A stretch of 64,000 nt of DNA from an uncultured Paracoccaceae bacterium (GCA_947503765.1 CANNFA010000005.1:186001-250000); one strand, 5' to 3'. Positions 34,735 through 43,978 are shown, counted from the first letter of the stretch. Numbers and translations are program-made. The notes: generated from the letters alone by a model not told the origin.

Positions 34735-35892
34735 ATGTCGACACCCAGGGCAATGCGTCAATCGCTGGCACTCAGGCTCGGCTCCGCGGGGTTCCTGACC
34801 TTCTGGTGCATCGTCGCGGCCTTCCCGATCGTCTGGATCGGGGTGATGAGCGTCAAGTCCCCGGTCGATGCCTTCGCCTCCAACCCGCTGGACGTGATCA
34901 TGGGTCCGGTCACCCGCGCCGGCGGCAACGGGCTGTCGGTGATCGGCATCGTGCTGGGGCTGGCGGTGCTGTACATGTCGGGCCGGTTCGCGATGCGCAA
35001 CCTGCCGCAGATGGTGGCACGCTTCACCCAGCCGGGCACGGTCCTGCTGGGCTGGGTCATCGCCACGCTCGGCTTTGCCGTCCTGTTCATCGTGCTGTTC
35101 TTCGCGGTGCTGCCGGTGATCCTGTCGGGGCTGAACGCCATCGCCGGCCCGCTGGGCAATCCGGTTCTGGGCCTGACCACCGAACACTACCAGGCGGTCT
35201 GGGTCGAAAACGCCTTCTACCGCAACTTCGTCAACTCGCTGATCGTGACAACCGGCGTCGTCACCGTGTCGCTGACCGTGGGCACGCTGGCGGGATACGG
35301 CCTGGCGCGGTCCGGGTCCAACCTGGCGTTCTGGCTGCTGATCCTGGCGCTGATCTTTCGCGCCCTGCCGCATTCGGTGCTGGTGGCGGGATATCTGCCG
35401 GTCTTCATCAACTCGTCCGAGATCCTGCGCCCGGTCTTCGGCGACGCGGCGCCCACGCTTTACGGCCAGCCCTATGCGGTGATCGCGGTGCTGGTGGCGA
35501 TCAACCAGCCCTTTACGATCTGGATGCTGCGGTCGTTCTTCCACAACATCCCGACCGAGCTGGACGAAGCCGCGCGCGTCGACGGGTGCAGCCATTTCCA
35601 GGCCTTCCGGCGGGTCATCATGCCGGTGATGTGGCCCGGCGTCATCACCACCGGGCTGTTCAGCTTCCTGCTGGGCTACAACGACTTTCTGGTGACGTCG
35701 CTGCTGCTGGATGCGCAGAACCAGACCATGGTTCCGGCGATCGCCAGCTATTTCAACCGCGAGACGACGACCACCGACCAGGTCGAGGCGATCGCCGCCG
35801 CCGTGTCGATCACCGCGCCGCTGTTCCTGCTGGTGATGGTCTTCCAGCGGCAGATCGTGTCGGGCCTGACCGCCGGCGCGGTGAAGGGATGA
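34735..35892 (+). CDS. ABC sugar transporter permease 2
   Basis: The 385-residue MalG-type permease shows the EAA motif ELDEAARVDGCSHFQAFRRVIMPVMWPG near residue 280. It is longer than the usual 270-300 residues because of an extra hydrophobic stretch near 60-125 (GLSVIGIVLGLAVLYM and GWVIATLGFAVLFIVLF), which adds about two membrane helices before the core. It completes the importer with the ATPase and binding protein. Confidence 0.92.
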   Translation: MSTPRAMRQSLALRLGSAGFLTFWCIVAAFPIVWIGVMSVKSPVDAFASNPLDVIMGPVTRAGGNGLSVIGIVLGLAVLYMSGRFAMRNLPQMVARFTQPGTVLLGWVIATLGFAVLFIVLFFAVLPVILSGLNAIAGPLGNPVLGLTTEHYQAVWVENAFYRNFVNSLIVTTGVVTVSLTVGTLAGYGLARSGSNLAFWLLILALIFRALPHSVLVAGYLPVFINSSEILRPVFGDAAPTLYGQPYAVIAVLVAINQPFTIWMLRSFFHNIPTELDEAARVDGCSHFQAFRRVIMPVMWPGVITTGLFSFLLGYNDFLVTSLLLDAQNQTMVPAIASYFNRETTTTDQVEAIAAAVSITAPLFLLVMVFQRQIVSGLTAGAVKG

Positions 35893-35960
35893 CGCAAGGG
35901 CCCGCCGCCATGGCCGGGCCGGGCCGGGACAGAAATCGAGCAATACCCAAGGATACCGAG

Positions 35961-36506
35961 ATGAAAGGCACAAGGCCTGAACAAGCGGTGCTCAGCCGCG
36001 ACACCGACATGACGAAGACCGATGAAACCCGCGGCGTGATCGAGGGCATGGTGGACGGTCTCAACGACCACCGCATCGCCGATATCGGCGCGTTCTTCGC
36101 CGAGGGGTTCCGCTGGATGGGCAATACCGGCTGCGGCACCAAGACCGGTCTGAAGGAGTTTCAGGATAACTGGCAGCGCCCGTTCCAGGCGGCGTTCTCG
36201 GACAAGGTCTGCATCGACGAGGCGCGGCTTTTCATGGGCGAATGGGCCGCCGCCTTCGGCCGGCAGGAGGCGGTGCATTCCGGCCCCTTCATGGGCGTGG
36301 CCCCTACCGGCAAGCGGGTGGAGATCCGGTACATGGATTTCTGGAAGGTCGTGGACGGCAAGATCACCGACAACTGGGTGATGGTGGATTTCCCGCATGT
36401 CCTGGCGCAGCTTGGCGTCGACGTGTTCGGCGGCGAGGGCTGGGAAGCCTTCGACCGCGGCGAAAAGACCCCGCCGCGCCCCGCCACCGAAGGGGCCACG
36501 GCATGA
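35961..36506 (+). CDS. Single-domain NTF2/SnoaL-like protein (paralogue 2)
   Basis: ATG 35961 follows AAGGA by seven bases. The 181-residue product has a short N-terminal tail and one NTF2-like domain (about 25-165). Its end, YMDFWKVVDGKITDNWVMVDFPHVLAQLGVDVFGG, closely matches the second domains of paralogues 1 and 3. A mass-action link with the transporter is suggested by its place directly after permease 2. It overlaps paralogue 3 by ATGA. Function unknown. Confidence 0.75.
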   Translation: MKGTRPEQAVLSRDTDMTKTDETRGVIEGMVDGLNDHRIADIGAFFAEGFRWMGNTGCGTKTGLKEFQDNWQRPFQAAFSDKVCIDEARLFMGEWAAAFGRQEAVHSGPFMGVAPTGKRVEIRYMDFWKVVDGKITDNWVMVDFPHVLAQLGVDVFGGEGWEAFDRGEKTPPRPATEGATA

Positions 36507-37561
36507 GCGCGCGCGACAGGCACAGTATTCACAAGCACCGCATCGCCCCCCTGCGCGCGGCGATGTACGATTTCACTGAAAGCGGCGTGCGCGCCGCCCT
36601 GGCCGATCTCGCCGCGCCGGACGCCATGTTCCGCCTTGCCTTCCCGTTCGGCGACATGGCCGGGCCGGATGCGTTCTACGACAATGCGCTCGCCCCGCTT
36701 TTCGCCGCCATTCCCGATCTGGAACGGCGCGATCACATCGTCATGGCCGGTCCCACGCCCGAGGGCGCCGACTGGGTCGGTTGCGGCGGCTATTACACCG
36801 GCACCTTCGCCGCGCCCTGGCTGGACATTCCGGCCACCGGCCATGTCGTCCACATGCGGTTCCACGAATTCTACCGCTTCGAGGATGGCCGCGTGACCGA
36901 GATGCAGGCGCTCTGGGACATCCCCGAGGTGATGATGCAGGCCGACGCCTGGCCCATGGTCCCCTCGCTGGGGCGCGAATGGCATGTGCCGGGGCCGGCC
37001 ACGCAGGACGGACTGGTGCCCGGCCCGTGGGACGAGGCGCGTGGCATGGCCACCTGCCGGCATATCATCGACATGCTGGAGCATATGAAACGCCACCCCG
37101 CGCAGGGTGGCCCCGAGGTCATGGAGATGCCGCGTTTCTGGCACCCGAAGATGATGTGGTACGGCCCCGCCGGCATCGGCACCGGCCGCGGTATCGAGGG
37201 CTTCCGCAACTGGCACCAGATCCCGTTCCTGCAAGGGATGCCCGACCGGGGCGCCTATGTGGACGAGATCGAATACCACTTCTTCGGCGACGGCGAGTAT
37301 GCCGGCGTCACCGGCTGGCCCGACATGATCCAGACGATCACTCATGACGGCTGGCTCGGCATCCCGCCGGTGGGCGGGCGCATCACCATGCGCAGCCTCG
37401 ATTTCTGGCGGTTGGAGGACGGGCTGATCCGCGAGAACTGGGTGCTGGTGGACCTGCTGGACATGTATGCCCAGATCGGCGTCGATGTGTTCGGCCGGAT
37501 GCGCATGTTCAACAAGGCGCGCCCCGGCTTCGATTCTGAAACCGGGAGAACCCTGTCATGA
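36503..37561 (+). CDS. Tandem NTF2/SnoaL-like protein (paralogue 3)
   Basis: The ATG at 36503 overlaps the previous stop (ATGA) and gives 352 residues; the open frame upstream is shadow. Two NTF2-like domains are visible, about 15-165 and 185-350. The second contains MMWYGPAGIGTGRGIEGF, GWLGIPPVGGR and RENWVLVDLLDMYAQIGVDVFGRM, clearly homologous to paralogue 1. Two domains in one chain suggest a covalently linked dimer of the usual SnoaL dimer fold. It overlaps the SDR gene by ATGA. Confidence 0.72.
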   Translation: MSARDRHSIHKHRIAPLRAAMYDFTESGVRAALADLAAPDAMFRLAFPFGDMAGPDAFYDNALAPLFAAIPDLERRDHIVMAGPTPEGADWVGCGGYYTGTFAAPWLDIPATGHVVHMRFHEFYRFEDGRVTEMQALWDIPEVMMQADAWPMVPSLGREWHVPGPATQDGLVPGPWDEARGMATCRHIIDMLEHMKRHPAQGGPEVMEMPRFWHPKMMWYGPAGIGTGRGIEGFRNWHQIPFLQGMPDRGAYVDEIEYHFFGDGEYAGVTGWPDMIQTITHDGWLGIPPVGGRITMRSLDFWRLEDGLIRENWVLVDLLDMYAQIGVDVFGRMRMFNKARPGFDSETGRTLS

Positions 37562-38322
37562 GCCTGCCACGCACCCCCTCTTTCCGTCTGGACGGCCGCC
37601 GCGCGCTGGTGACCGGCGCCTCCTCGGGCATCGGCGCGGCCTGCGCCGTGGCATTGGCAGAGGCCGGGGCCGAGGTCACGCTCGCCGCCCGCAGCCAGGA
37701 CAAGCTCGATGCGCTGGCGGCCGAGATGGCCGATGCGGGCATGAAAGCGCATGTCCTGCCGCTCGACGCCGCCGACGTGACCGCGACGGAGGCGGCGGTG
37801 CGGGACAACGGCCCGTTCGACATCCTCGTGAACTCCGCCGGGATGGCGCGGCACGGCCCGGCCCTCGACACGGCCGAGGCGGATTTCGACGTCACCGCCG
37901 ATCTGAATGTCAAGGGCGCGTATTTCCTGACCCGCGCGGTCGCGGCCGGGCTGATCGCCGCCGGCAAGCCCGGCAGCCTGATCAACATCTCCAGCCAGAT
38001 GGCGCATGTCGGAGGCATCGAGCGCGCGGTGTATTGCGCCACGAAACACGCGGTCGAGGGCTTCACCAAGGCGATGGCGATCGAATGGGGGCCGCACCGG
38101 GTGCGCGTCAACACGATCTGCCCGACCTTCATCCGCACCGCCCTGACCGAGGCGACCTTCGCCGACCCCAACAAGCGCCGCTGGATCGAGGACAAGATCA
38201 AGCTCGGCCGCGCCGGCGAGGTCGAGGATATCATGGGTGCGGTGGTGTTCCTCGCCTCGGACGCGGCGGCGCTGATCACCGGCACGTCGCTGCTGGTCGA
38301 TGGCGGCTGGACGGCGGAATGA
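37558..38322 (+). CDS. Short-chain dehydrogenase/reductase (SDR)
   Basis: The 254-residue classical SDR has the TGASSGIG cofactor loop near residue 20, NSAGMA, the catalytic Ser in INISSQMA and YxxxK in YCATKHAVEG. The Asp/Arg region after beta-2 (AARSQDK) would suit NADP or NAD. It probably oxidises or reduces a hydroxyl of the imported sugar or polyol. It overlaps both the upstream NTF2-like gene and the downstream LacI gene by ATGA. Confidence 0.9.
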   Translation: MSLPRTPSFRLDGRRALVTGASSGIGAACAVALAEAGAEVTLAARSQDKLDALAAEMADAGMKAHVLPLDAADVTATEAAVRDNGPFDILVNSAGMARHGPALDTAEADFDVTADLNVKGAYFLTRAVAAGLIAAGKPGSLINISSQMAHVGGIERAVYCATKHAVEGFTKAMAIEWGPHRVRVNTICPTFIRTALTEATFADPNKRRWIEDKIKLGRAGEVEDIMGAVVFLASDAAALITGTSLLVDGGWTAE

Positions 38323-39338
38323 CGCGGGACAAGGTCACATCGGTCGATGTCGCCCGCCGCGCCGGGGTCAGCCAGTCGGCGGTGAGCCGGGTCTTCACGC
38401 CCGGCGCCTCGGCGTCGAAGGCGACCATCGACAAGGTGCGCAAGGCGGCGGCAGAGCTTGGCTATCGCCCCAACGCCATCGCCCGCGCGATGATCACCGG
38501 CAAGAGCCGGATCATCGGGCTGGTGGTCGCCTATCTCGACAACCAGTTCTACCCGGTGGCGGTCGACCGCCTCAGCCGGGTGCTGCAGGAACGCGGCTAT
38601 CACATCCTCGTCTTCATGGTGTCGCAGCGGCAGGACGGCATCGACAGGATCGTGCAGGAACTGCTGGATTACCAGGTGGACGGGATCGTCACCGCCTCGG
38701 TCGAGATGTCGGATGTCCTGACCGGCCTTTGCGAGGCGGCGGGGATCCCGGTGGTCATGTTCAATCGCGCGCAGGACGACACGCGGCTTTCGGCCGTCAC
38801 CTCGGACAATATCGCGGGGGCGCGCGCGGTGGCGAATTTCCTGGTGGCCGGCGGGCATGACCGCATCGCCCATATCGCCGGCTGGCAGGACACCACCACG
38901 GGGCGCGACCGCGCAATCGGCCTGGCCGAAGGACTGGACGCGCACGGGATGGAGCCCGTCGCGGTGGTCGACGGCGAATATGACCGCGACACCGCCGCCG
39001 CCCTGACGCGCGAGATGTTCGGCACCGCGGGCCGGCCCGACGCGGTGTTCGTGGGCAACGACCACATGGCCTTTGCCGTGATGGACGTGCTGCGGTTCGA
39101 GCTGGGCCTGTCGGTGCCCGGCGACGTGTCGGTGGTCGGCTATGACGACGTTCCGATCGCCGGCTGGCCGGCCTACGACCTGACCACGGTGCGCCAGCCG
39201 GTGGGCCGCATGGTGGCAGAGACCGTCGATCTTCTACTTGGCCGGATCGAGGGCGACCACGCACCGCGCCATATCCGCATTCCCGGCCCGCTGGTAATCC
39301 GCGGCTCTGCCCGCAAGCCCAAGGGGTTCGCACCATGA
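38319..39338 (+). CDS. LacI-family regulator 1, of the ABC/NTF2 operon
   Basis: The 339-residue protein starts at ATG 38319, overlapping the SDR stop. The helix-turn-helix is VTSVDVARRAGVSQSAVSRVF, followed by a hinge helix and a PBP1-like ligand domain (about 60-335). Its recognition helix VSQSAVSR is identical to that of LacI regulator 2 at 58114. It is embedded in the operon it likely controls, and a LacI-type operator candidate lies in the operon promoter at 31204-31217. The ligand is probably a sugar of the pathway. Confidence 0.9.
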   Translation: MTRDKVTSVDVARRAGVSQSAVSRVFTPGASASKATIDKVRKAAAELGYRPNAIARAMITGKSRIIGLVVAYLDNQFYPVAVDRLSRVLQERGYHILVFMVSQRQDGIDRIVQELLDYQVDGIVTASVEMSDVLTGLCEAAGIPVVMFNRAQDDTRLSAVTSDNIAGARAVANFLVAGGHDRIAHIAGWQDTTTGRDRAIGLAEGLDAHGMEPVAVVDGEYDRDTAAALTREMFGTAGRPDAVFVGNDHMAFAVMDVLRFELGLSVPGDVSVVGYDDVPIAGWPAYDLTTVRQPVGRMVAETVDLLLGRIEGDHAPRHIRIPGPLVIRGSARKPKGFAP

Positions 39339-40348
39339 GAGGGTTCGACCCCGAATGGCGGGACGTGCCGCATTTCATCAACGGCGTGACCCGCCGCATC
39401 TGGGAGGATCGGCAGATCGGCAGCCTTCGGCAGCTTTACGCGCCGGGGCTGATCGTGCGCTCGCCGGCCGGCGTGGTGGTGGACAACACCAACGTCATCG
39501 CCGCCACCATGGCCACGCTGGCCGAATTTCCCGACCGCGAATTGCCGGGCGAGGATGTCATCTGGTGCGCCGATCCCGCCGGCGCAACCGACACCTCGGA
39601 TGCCTTTCTGTCCTCGCATCGGCTGATCTGCTGGGCCACCCATGCGGGCGCGGGCATGTACGGCGCGCCGACCGGGCGGCGCGTGATCTACCGCATCCTC
39701 GCCGATTGCGCGATCCGCGACAATGCCATCTACGACGAATGGCTGGTGCGCGACCAGGCGGCCATCCTGCGGCAGATGGGGCTGGACGTGGTGGACTGGA
39801 CCCGCGATCTGATCGCGCGCGAGGGTGGGCCCGAGGCCTGCGTCAAACCCCTGACGCCGGAAACCGACATTCCCGGCCCCTATGCCGGGCGCGGCAATGA
39901 AGAGGAATGGGGCACGCTTCTGGCCGGGATCCTGCGCGGCATCATGGCCGCCGAGATGGACGCGATCCCGCGCCATTACGACCGCGCGGCGCGGCTGCAC
40001 TATCCCGGCGGGCAGGACGCCCACGGCCGGGCCGAGGCCGACAGGTTCTGGATGGGCCTGCGCGCTGCGCTCCCCCATGCGGATTTCACGATCGACCACG
40101 TTATCGGGCGGGATGACCCGATGCACCCGCCGCGCGCCGCGATTCGCTGGTCGCTTTGGGGGCGGCATGACGGCTGGGGCCGGTACGGCCGGCCCACCGG
40201 CGCGCAGGTCCATGTCATGGGCATCACCCATGCCGAATTCGGCCCGAACGGGGAAACCGGCAAACCCGCGATCCGGGCCGAGTACACGCTGATCGACGAA
40301 ACCGCGATCTGGAAACAGATCCTGCTGCAGACGGGGCAACACGAATGA
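39335..40348 (+). CDS. Tandem NTF2/SnoaL-like protein (paralogue 4)
   Basis: The 337-residue protein holds two NTF2-like domains, about 10-150 and 185-335. It is closely related to the next gene product: both share FxxGxTRxIWE, IAATMATLAEFPDR, GEDVIW, LSSHR, YDEWLVRD, QMG/QLG, RAAIRWSL...HDGWG and HVMGI(T/S)HAE. It belongs to a different subgroup from paralogues 1-3. It overlaps the LacI gene by ATGA and the next gene by ATGA. Function unknown. Confidence 0.72.
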   Translation: MRGFDPEWRDVPHFINGVTRRIWEDRQIGSLRQLYAPGLIVRSPAGVVVDNTNVIAATMATLAEFPDRELPGEDVIWCADPAGATDTSDAFLSSHRLICWATHAGAGMYGAPTGRRVIYRILADCAIRDNAIYDEWLVRDQAAILRQMGLDVVDWTRDLIAREGGPEACVKPLTPETDIPGPYAGRGNEEEWGTLLAGILRGIMAAEMDAIPRHYDRAARLHYPGGQDAHGRAEADRFWMGLRAALPHADFTIDHVIGRDDPMHPPRAAIRWSLWGRHDGWGRYGRPTGAQVHVMGITHAEFGPNGETGKPAIRAEYTLIDETAIWKQILLQTGQHE

Positions 40349-41334
40349 AGGGCTTTTCGGAGAACTGGGCCGACTTTCCGGATTACATCCTAGGCATCAC
40401 GCGCGAAATCTGGGAAGGGCGCGGCATCGCCACGCTGAACCATTATTACGCGGACGATATCCCGGTGCGCACCCCGATGGGCGTGACGCGCGGCAACCAG
40501 GGCACCATCGCCGCGACCATGGCGACGCTGGCCGAGTTTCCCGACCGCCAGCTTCTGGGCGAGGATGTGATCTGGTCGGGCGATCCGGAGGGAGGCTACC
40601 TGTCCTCGCACCGCATCCTCAGCACCGGCACCCACCGCCATGACGGCGCCTTCGGGCCGGCCACCGGCAAGCGTTTCGCGATCCGGGTGATCGCCGATTG
40701 CGCGGCGCGCGAGGATACCATCTTCGACGAATGGCTGGTGCGCGATTACGGCGGCATCGTGCGGCAACTGGGGATGGAGCCGCGCGCCTATGCACAAAGC
40801 CTGATCGCGGCCGAGGGCGGGCCGGAATCTGCGGCGAAACCCTTCGCTCCCGCACGCGACGTGAAAGGCGACTACACGGGCACCGGCAACGCCAATGAAT
40901 GGGGTGCGCGCTACGAGGAGACGCTGATCCGCATCATGCACACCGATTTCGCACATGTCCTGTCCGCCTATGACCGCGCCGCCATCGGTGAATTTCCGGG
41001 CGCGCAGACCCTCATCGGCCGCGACGCCATCGCCGAAAGCTGGCTGCGCCTGCGCGCCGCCTTTCCGTCCGCCACCTTCCGCGTGCATCACCGGATCGGC
41101 ATGGAGGCCGGCGCCATGCCCGCGCGCGCCGCGATCCGCTGGTCGCTGGACGGGGTGCATGACGGCTGGGGCGCGTTCGGCCGCCCGACCGGCGCGCCGG
41201 TGCATGTGATGGGGATCAGCCACGCCGAGTACGGCCCCTACGGGCCGGGCGGGATCGGGCTGCGCCGCGAATACGTGCTGTATGACGAAGTGGCGATCTG
41301 GAAGCAGATCCTGCTGCATACCGGCGAGATCTGA
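40345..41334 (+). CDS. Tandem NTF2/SnoaL-like protein (paralogue 5)
   Basis: The 329-residue protein is a paralogue of the preceding gene product and likely arose by tandem duplication; the two may form a hetero-oligomer. Two NTF2-like domains span about 10-150 and 180-325. Conserved polar and aromatic residues (DEWLVRD, RAAIRWSLDGVHDGWGAFGRPTG) line up in both paralogues and may form the pocket. It is 37 bp upstream of the MetE-like gene, which has its own strong ribosome-binding site. Confidence 0.72.
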   Translation: MKGFSENWADFPDYILGITREIWEGRGIATLNHYYADDIPVRTPMGVTRGNQGTIAATMATLAEFPDRQLLGEDVIWSGDPEGGYLSSHRILSTGTHRHDGAFGPATGKRFAIRVIADCAAREDTIFDEWLVRDYGGIVRQLGMEPRAYAQSLIAAEGGPESAAKPFAPARDVKGDYTGTGNANEWGARYEETLIRIMHTDFAHVLSAYDRAAIGEFPGAQTLIGRDAIAESWLRLRAAFPSATFRVHHRIGMEAGAMPARAAIRWSLDGVHDGWGAFGRPTGAPVHVMGISHAEYGPYGPGGIGLRREYVLYDEVAIWKQILLHTGEI

Positions 41335-41371
41335 CCCCCTGCCCCACGCGACCGACGAAAGGAGTTACCCC

Positions 41372-42496
41372 ATGCCCCCCGTCTTGACCACCCATGTCGG
41401 CAGCCTGCCGCGCACGCAGGATGTCGTCGATTTCATCTTCGCCCGCGAGCGGGGCGAGGATTACGACCCCGCCGCCTTCGACGCCTGCATGACCCGCGCC
41501 GTCTCGCGCACCGTCGCCCGGCAGGTGGACGCCGGGATCGACATCGTGTCCGACGGCGAGACGTCGAAGATCAGCTACGCCACCTATGTCAAGGACCGCT
41601 ATACCGGGTTCGACGGCGACAGCCCGCGCAACGCGCCCGCCGATCTCACACTGTTCCCCGGCTTCCTCGAACGCATCGCGCAGGAAGGCGGCACGCCGCA
41701 ATATGCCCGCCCGATGTGCGTGGGCGAGGTCCGCTCGAAGGGCCAGGGAGAGCTGGAAAAGGACATCGCCAACCTCAAGGCGGCGATGGCGGAACACGGC
41801 GCCGCGCGCGGCTTCATGAACGCCGCCTCGCCGGGCGTGATCTCTCTGTTCCTGCAGAACGATTACTACAAGACGCGCGAGGCCTATCTTGCCGCGCTGG
41901 CCGATGCGATGAAGGCGGAATACGAGACGATCGTCGCCGCCGGGCTTGACCTGCAACTCGACTGCCCCGATCTCGCGCTGTCGCGGCACATGCTGTTTGC
42001 CGATCTCGACGATTCCGAATTCGTCAAGGTCGCCGAGGCGAATGTCGAGGCGCTGAACCACGCGCTGTCCGGCGTGCCCGAGGACAAGGTGCGCGTGCAT
42101 ATCTGCTGGGGAAATTACGAAGGCCCGCATGTCTGCGACATCCCCATGGCGCGGATGTTCGACACGCTGATGGGCACGAAGGCGCGCTACCTGCTGTTCG
42201 AGACGTCCAATCCCCGCCACGGCCACGAATGGGAAGTGTTCCGCGACCGCGCCGCCGACATCCCGGAAAACAAGGTGCTGGTCCCCGGCGTGGTCGACAC
42301 CACCACCAATTTCGTCGAGCATCCCGAACTGGTGCGCCAGCGGATCGAGCGGTTCACCGCCATCGTCGGAGCCGAAAGGGTGATCGCCGGATCCGATTGC
42401 GGCTTCGGCACCTTTGCCGGCTTCGGCGCGGTCGATCCCGACATCGCCTATGCCAAGCTCGCCGCGCTGGCCGAAGGCGCGGCGCTGGCGACATGA
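41372..42496 (+). CDS. Stand-alone MetE-like (cobalamin-independent methionine synthase core) methyltransferase
   Basis: ATG 41372 is preceded by AAAGGAG. The 374-residue barrel corresponds to only the C-terminal catalytic half of MetE. THVGSLPR at the N-terminus, VSDGETSK, His243 and Cys245 in VHICWGNYEG and Cys343 in GSDCGFG match the zinc-ligand pattern H-x-C...C of this family, which activates thiols for methyl or alkyl transfer. Such short MetE relatives are often of unknown function. Placement beside a corrinoid methyl-transfer module suggests a role in methyl or thiol chemistry of the substrate; that is inference. Confidence 0.82.
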   Translation: MPPVLTTHVGSLPRTQDVVDFIFARERGEDYDPAAFDACMTRAVSRTVARQVDAGIDIVSDGETSKISYATYVKDRYTGFDGDSPRNAPADLTLFPGFLERIAQEGGTPQYARPMCVGEVRSKGQGELEKDIANLKAAMAEHGAARGFMNAASPGVISLFLQNDYYKTREAYLAALADAMKAEYETIVAAGLDLQLDCPDLALSRHMLFADLDDSEFVKVAEANVEALNHALSGVPEDKVRVHICWGNYEGPHVCDIPMARMFDTLMGTKARYLLFETSNPRHGHEWEVFRDRAADIPENKVLVPGVVDTTTNFVEHPELVRQRIERFTAIVGAERVIAGSDCGFGTFAGFGAVDPDIAYAKLAALAEGAALAT

Positions 42497-43185
42497 CACC
42501 GCTGGTCCTGCTGCCCGGCATGATGTGCGACGCGCGGCTCTACGCGCCGCAGATCGCCGCCTTTTCCGGCACCCGCACCGTGCATTGCGCGCCCATCGGC
42601 GGGCATGACAGCATGGCGGCGCTGGCGGATGCGGTGCTGGCCCATGCCCCGCCGCGTTTCGCGCTGGCCGGCCTGTCGATGGGCGGCATCGTCGCGATGG
42701 AGATCATGGCGACGGCGCCCGAGCGCGTCGAAAGGCTGGCCCTGCTCGACACCAATCCGCGCGCCGAACTGCCCGAGATGCAGGCCCGCCGCGCGCCGCA
42801 GATGGCCCGTGTCGCCGCCGGCGAATTGCGCGAAGTGATGCGCGACGAGATGAAGCCGAACTACCTCGCCGACGGCCCCGGCCGGCAGGCGGTGCTGGAC
42901 CTGTGCATGGACATGGCGCTGGATCTCGGCCCGGACGTGTTCGCCCGCCAATCCCTCGCCCTGCGCGATCGCCCCGACCGGCAGGAGACACTGCGCGGCG
43001 TGCGGGTGCCCACGCTGATCCTGTGCGGGCGCGAGGACCGGCTTTGCCCCGTCGAGCGGCACGAGCTGATGCACGTGCTGATCCCCGACTCAAAGCTGGA
43101 GATCGTCGAGGGCGCCGGCCACCTGCCGGTGCTGGAAAACCCCGCGGCAACCAACACGGCGCTGGCCCGGTGGCTGGACGCCTGA
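42493..43185 (+). CDS. Alpha/beta hydrolase
   Basis: The 230-residue protein starts at ATG 42493, overlapping the MetE-like stop by ATGA. LLPGMMCDARLY is the oxyanion region, Ser in GLSMGG is the nucleophile, the acid is probably Asp in CGREDRLCP, and His in GAGHLPVLENP completes the triad. It may hydrolyse an ester or lactone in the pathway. It is followed directly by the RraA-like gene. Confidence 0.87.
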   Translation: MTPLVLLPGMMCDARLYAPQIAAFSGTRTVHCAPIGGHDSMAALADAVLAHAPPRFALAGLSMGGIVAMEIMATAPERVERLALLDTNPRAELPEMQARRAPQMARVAAGELREVMRDEMKPNYLADGPGRQAVLDLCMDMALDLGPDVFARQSLALRDRPDRQETLRGVRVPTLILCGREDRLCPVERHELMHVLIPDSKLEIVEGAGHLPVLENPAATNTALARWLDA

Positions 43186-43200
43186 ATGACGGAGACAACC

Positions 43201-43893
43201 ATGGACGAAACCCTTCTGACCCTGCTGCGCAGCGTCGACACGCCCAGCATCTGCAACGCGATCGAGGTGGCGCAGGGCAAGCGCGGCTTCGACGCCTTCA
43301 CCCGCGGCACGATGCTGTGCTCCGCCCCCGGCGAGGTGATGGTGGGCCATGCGGTGACCGCGCGCATCCGCGCCCTCGCCCCACCGGCCGAGGATCCAGG
43401 CACCATCCGCGCCCGGCGCATGGCCTATTACCAGGCGATGGCCGAGGCACCGAAACCCTCCGTCGCCGTCATCGAGGACGAGGATTACCCGGATTGCATC
43501 GGCGCCTATTGGGGCGAGGTGAACACCACCATCCACAAGGGCTTCGGCATGTCGGGCGCGCTGACCAACGGGGTGATGCGCGATCTGGGCGATCTGGCGC
43601 CCGGCTTTCCCGTGGTGGCCGGATCGGTCGGGCCGAGCCACGGCTTTGTCCATGTCACCGCGCTGGACGTGCCGGTGACGGTGTTCGGGCTGACGGTGCG
43701 GCCGGGCGATCTGGTCCATGCCGACCGGCACGGCGCGGTGGTGATCCCGCCCGAGGTGGTCGGCGATCTGGCCGGCGCGTTGAAGAGGATGCAGGATACG
43801 GAACGGCTGGTACTTGACCCGGCCCGCGCGCCCGGCTTCGACTTCCCCGCCTTCAAATCCGCCTGGGAGGCGTTCGAGAAAGCGCGCACCTGA
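43201..43893 (+). CDS. RraA-family protein (HMG/CHA aldolase-like)
   Basis: Two starts are possible: ATG 43186 immediately after the hydrolase stop and ATG 43201, which has GGAGA six bases upstream; I prefer the latter (230 residues). The RraA/dimethylmenaquinone-methyltransferase-like fold is indicated by DTPSICNAIE, GGVMRD-type segment TNGVMRDLGDL, and PGDLVHADRHGAVVIPPE. Members with a divalent metal act as 4-hydroxy-4-methyl-2-oxoglutarate aldolases or oxaloacetate decarboxylases. The usual GG-x-RD arginine-aspartate pair is present as RD. An aldolase or decarboxylase step is inferred. Confidence 0.8.
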   Translation: MDETLLTLLRSVDTPSICNAIEVAQGKRGFDAFTRGTMLCSAPGEVMVGHAVTARIRALAPPAEDPGTIRARRMAYYQAMAEAPKPSVAVIEDEDYPDCIGAYWGEVNTTIHKGFGMSGALTNGVMRDLGDLAPGFPVVAGSVGPSHGFVHVTALDVPVTVFGLTVRPGDLVHADRHGAVVIPPEVVGDLAGALKRMQDTERLVLDPARAPGFDFPAFKSAWEAFEKART

Positions 43894-43925
43894 GCCGGGG
43901 CGCACCCTTCCCGCTTCTTCTCGGC

Positions 43926-43965
43926 AAAAATACGCACGGCGCGGCCCCTCCACGGGCGCCGCGCC
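43926..43965 (-). terminator. Rho-independent-like terminator of the cupin/HpsN/TRAP operon
   Basis: GGCGCGGC (43938-43945) pairs perfectly with GCCGCGCC (43958-43965). On the minus strand a TTTTT run (43926-43930) lies 7 bases after the stem. The hairpin sits between the convergent RraA-like and cupin genes and could also limit transcription from the plus strand. Confidence 0.5.
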
Positions 43966-43978
43966 GCGTCTAGGGCGC

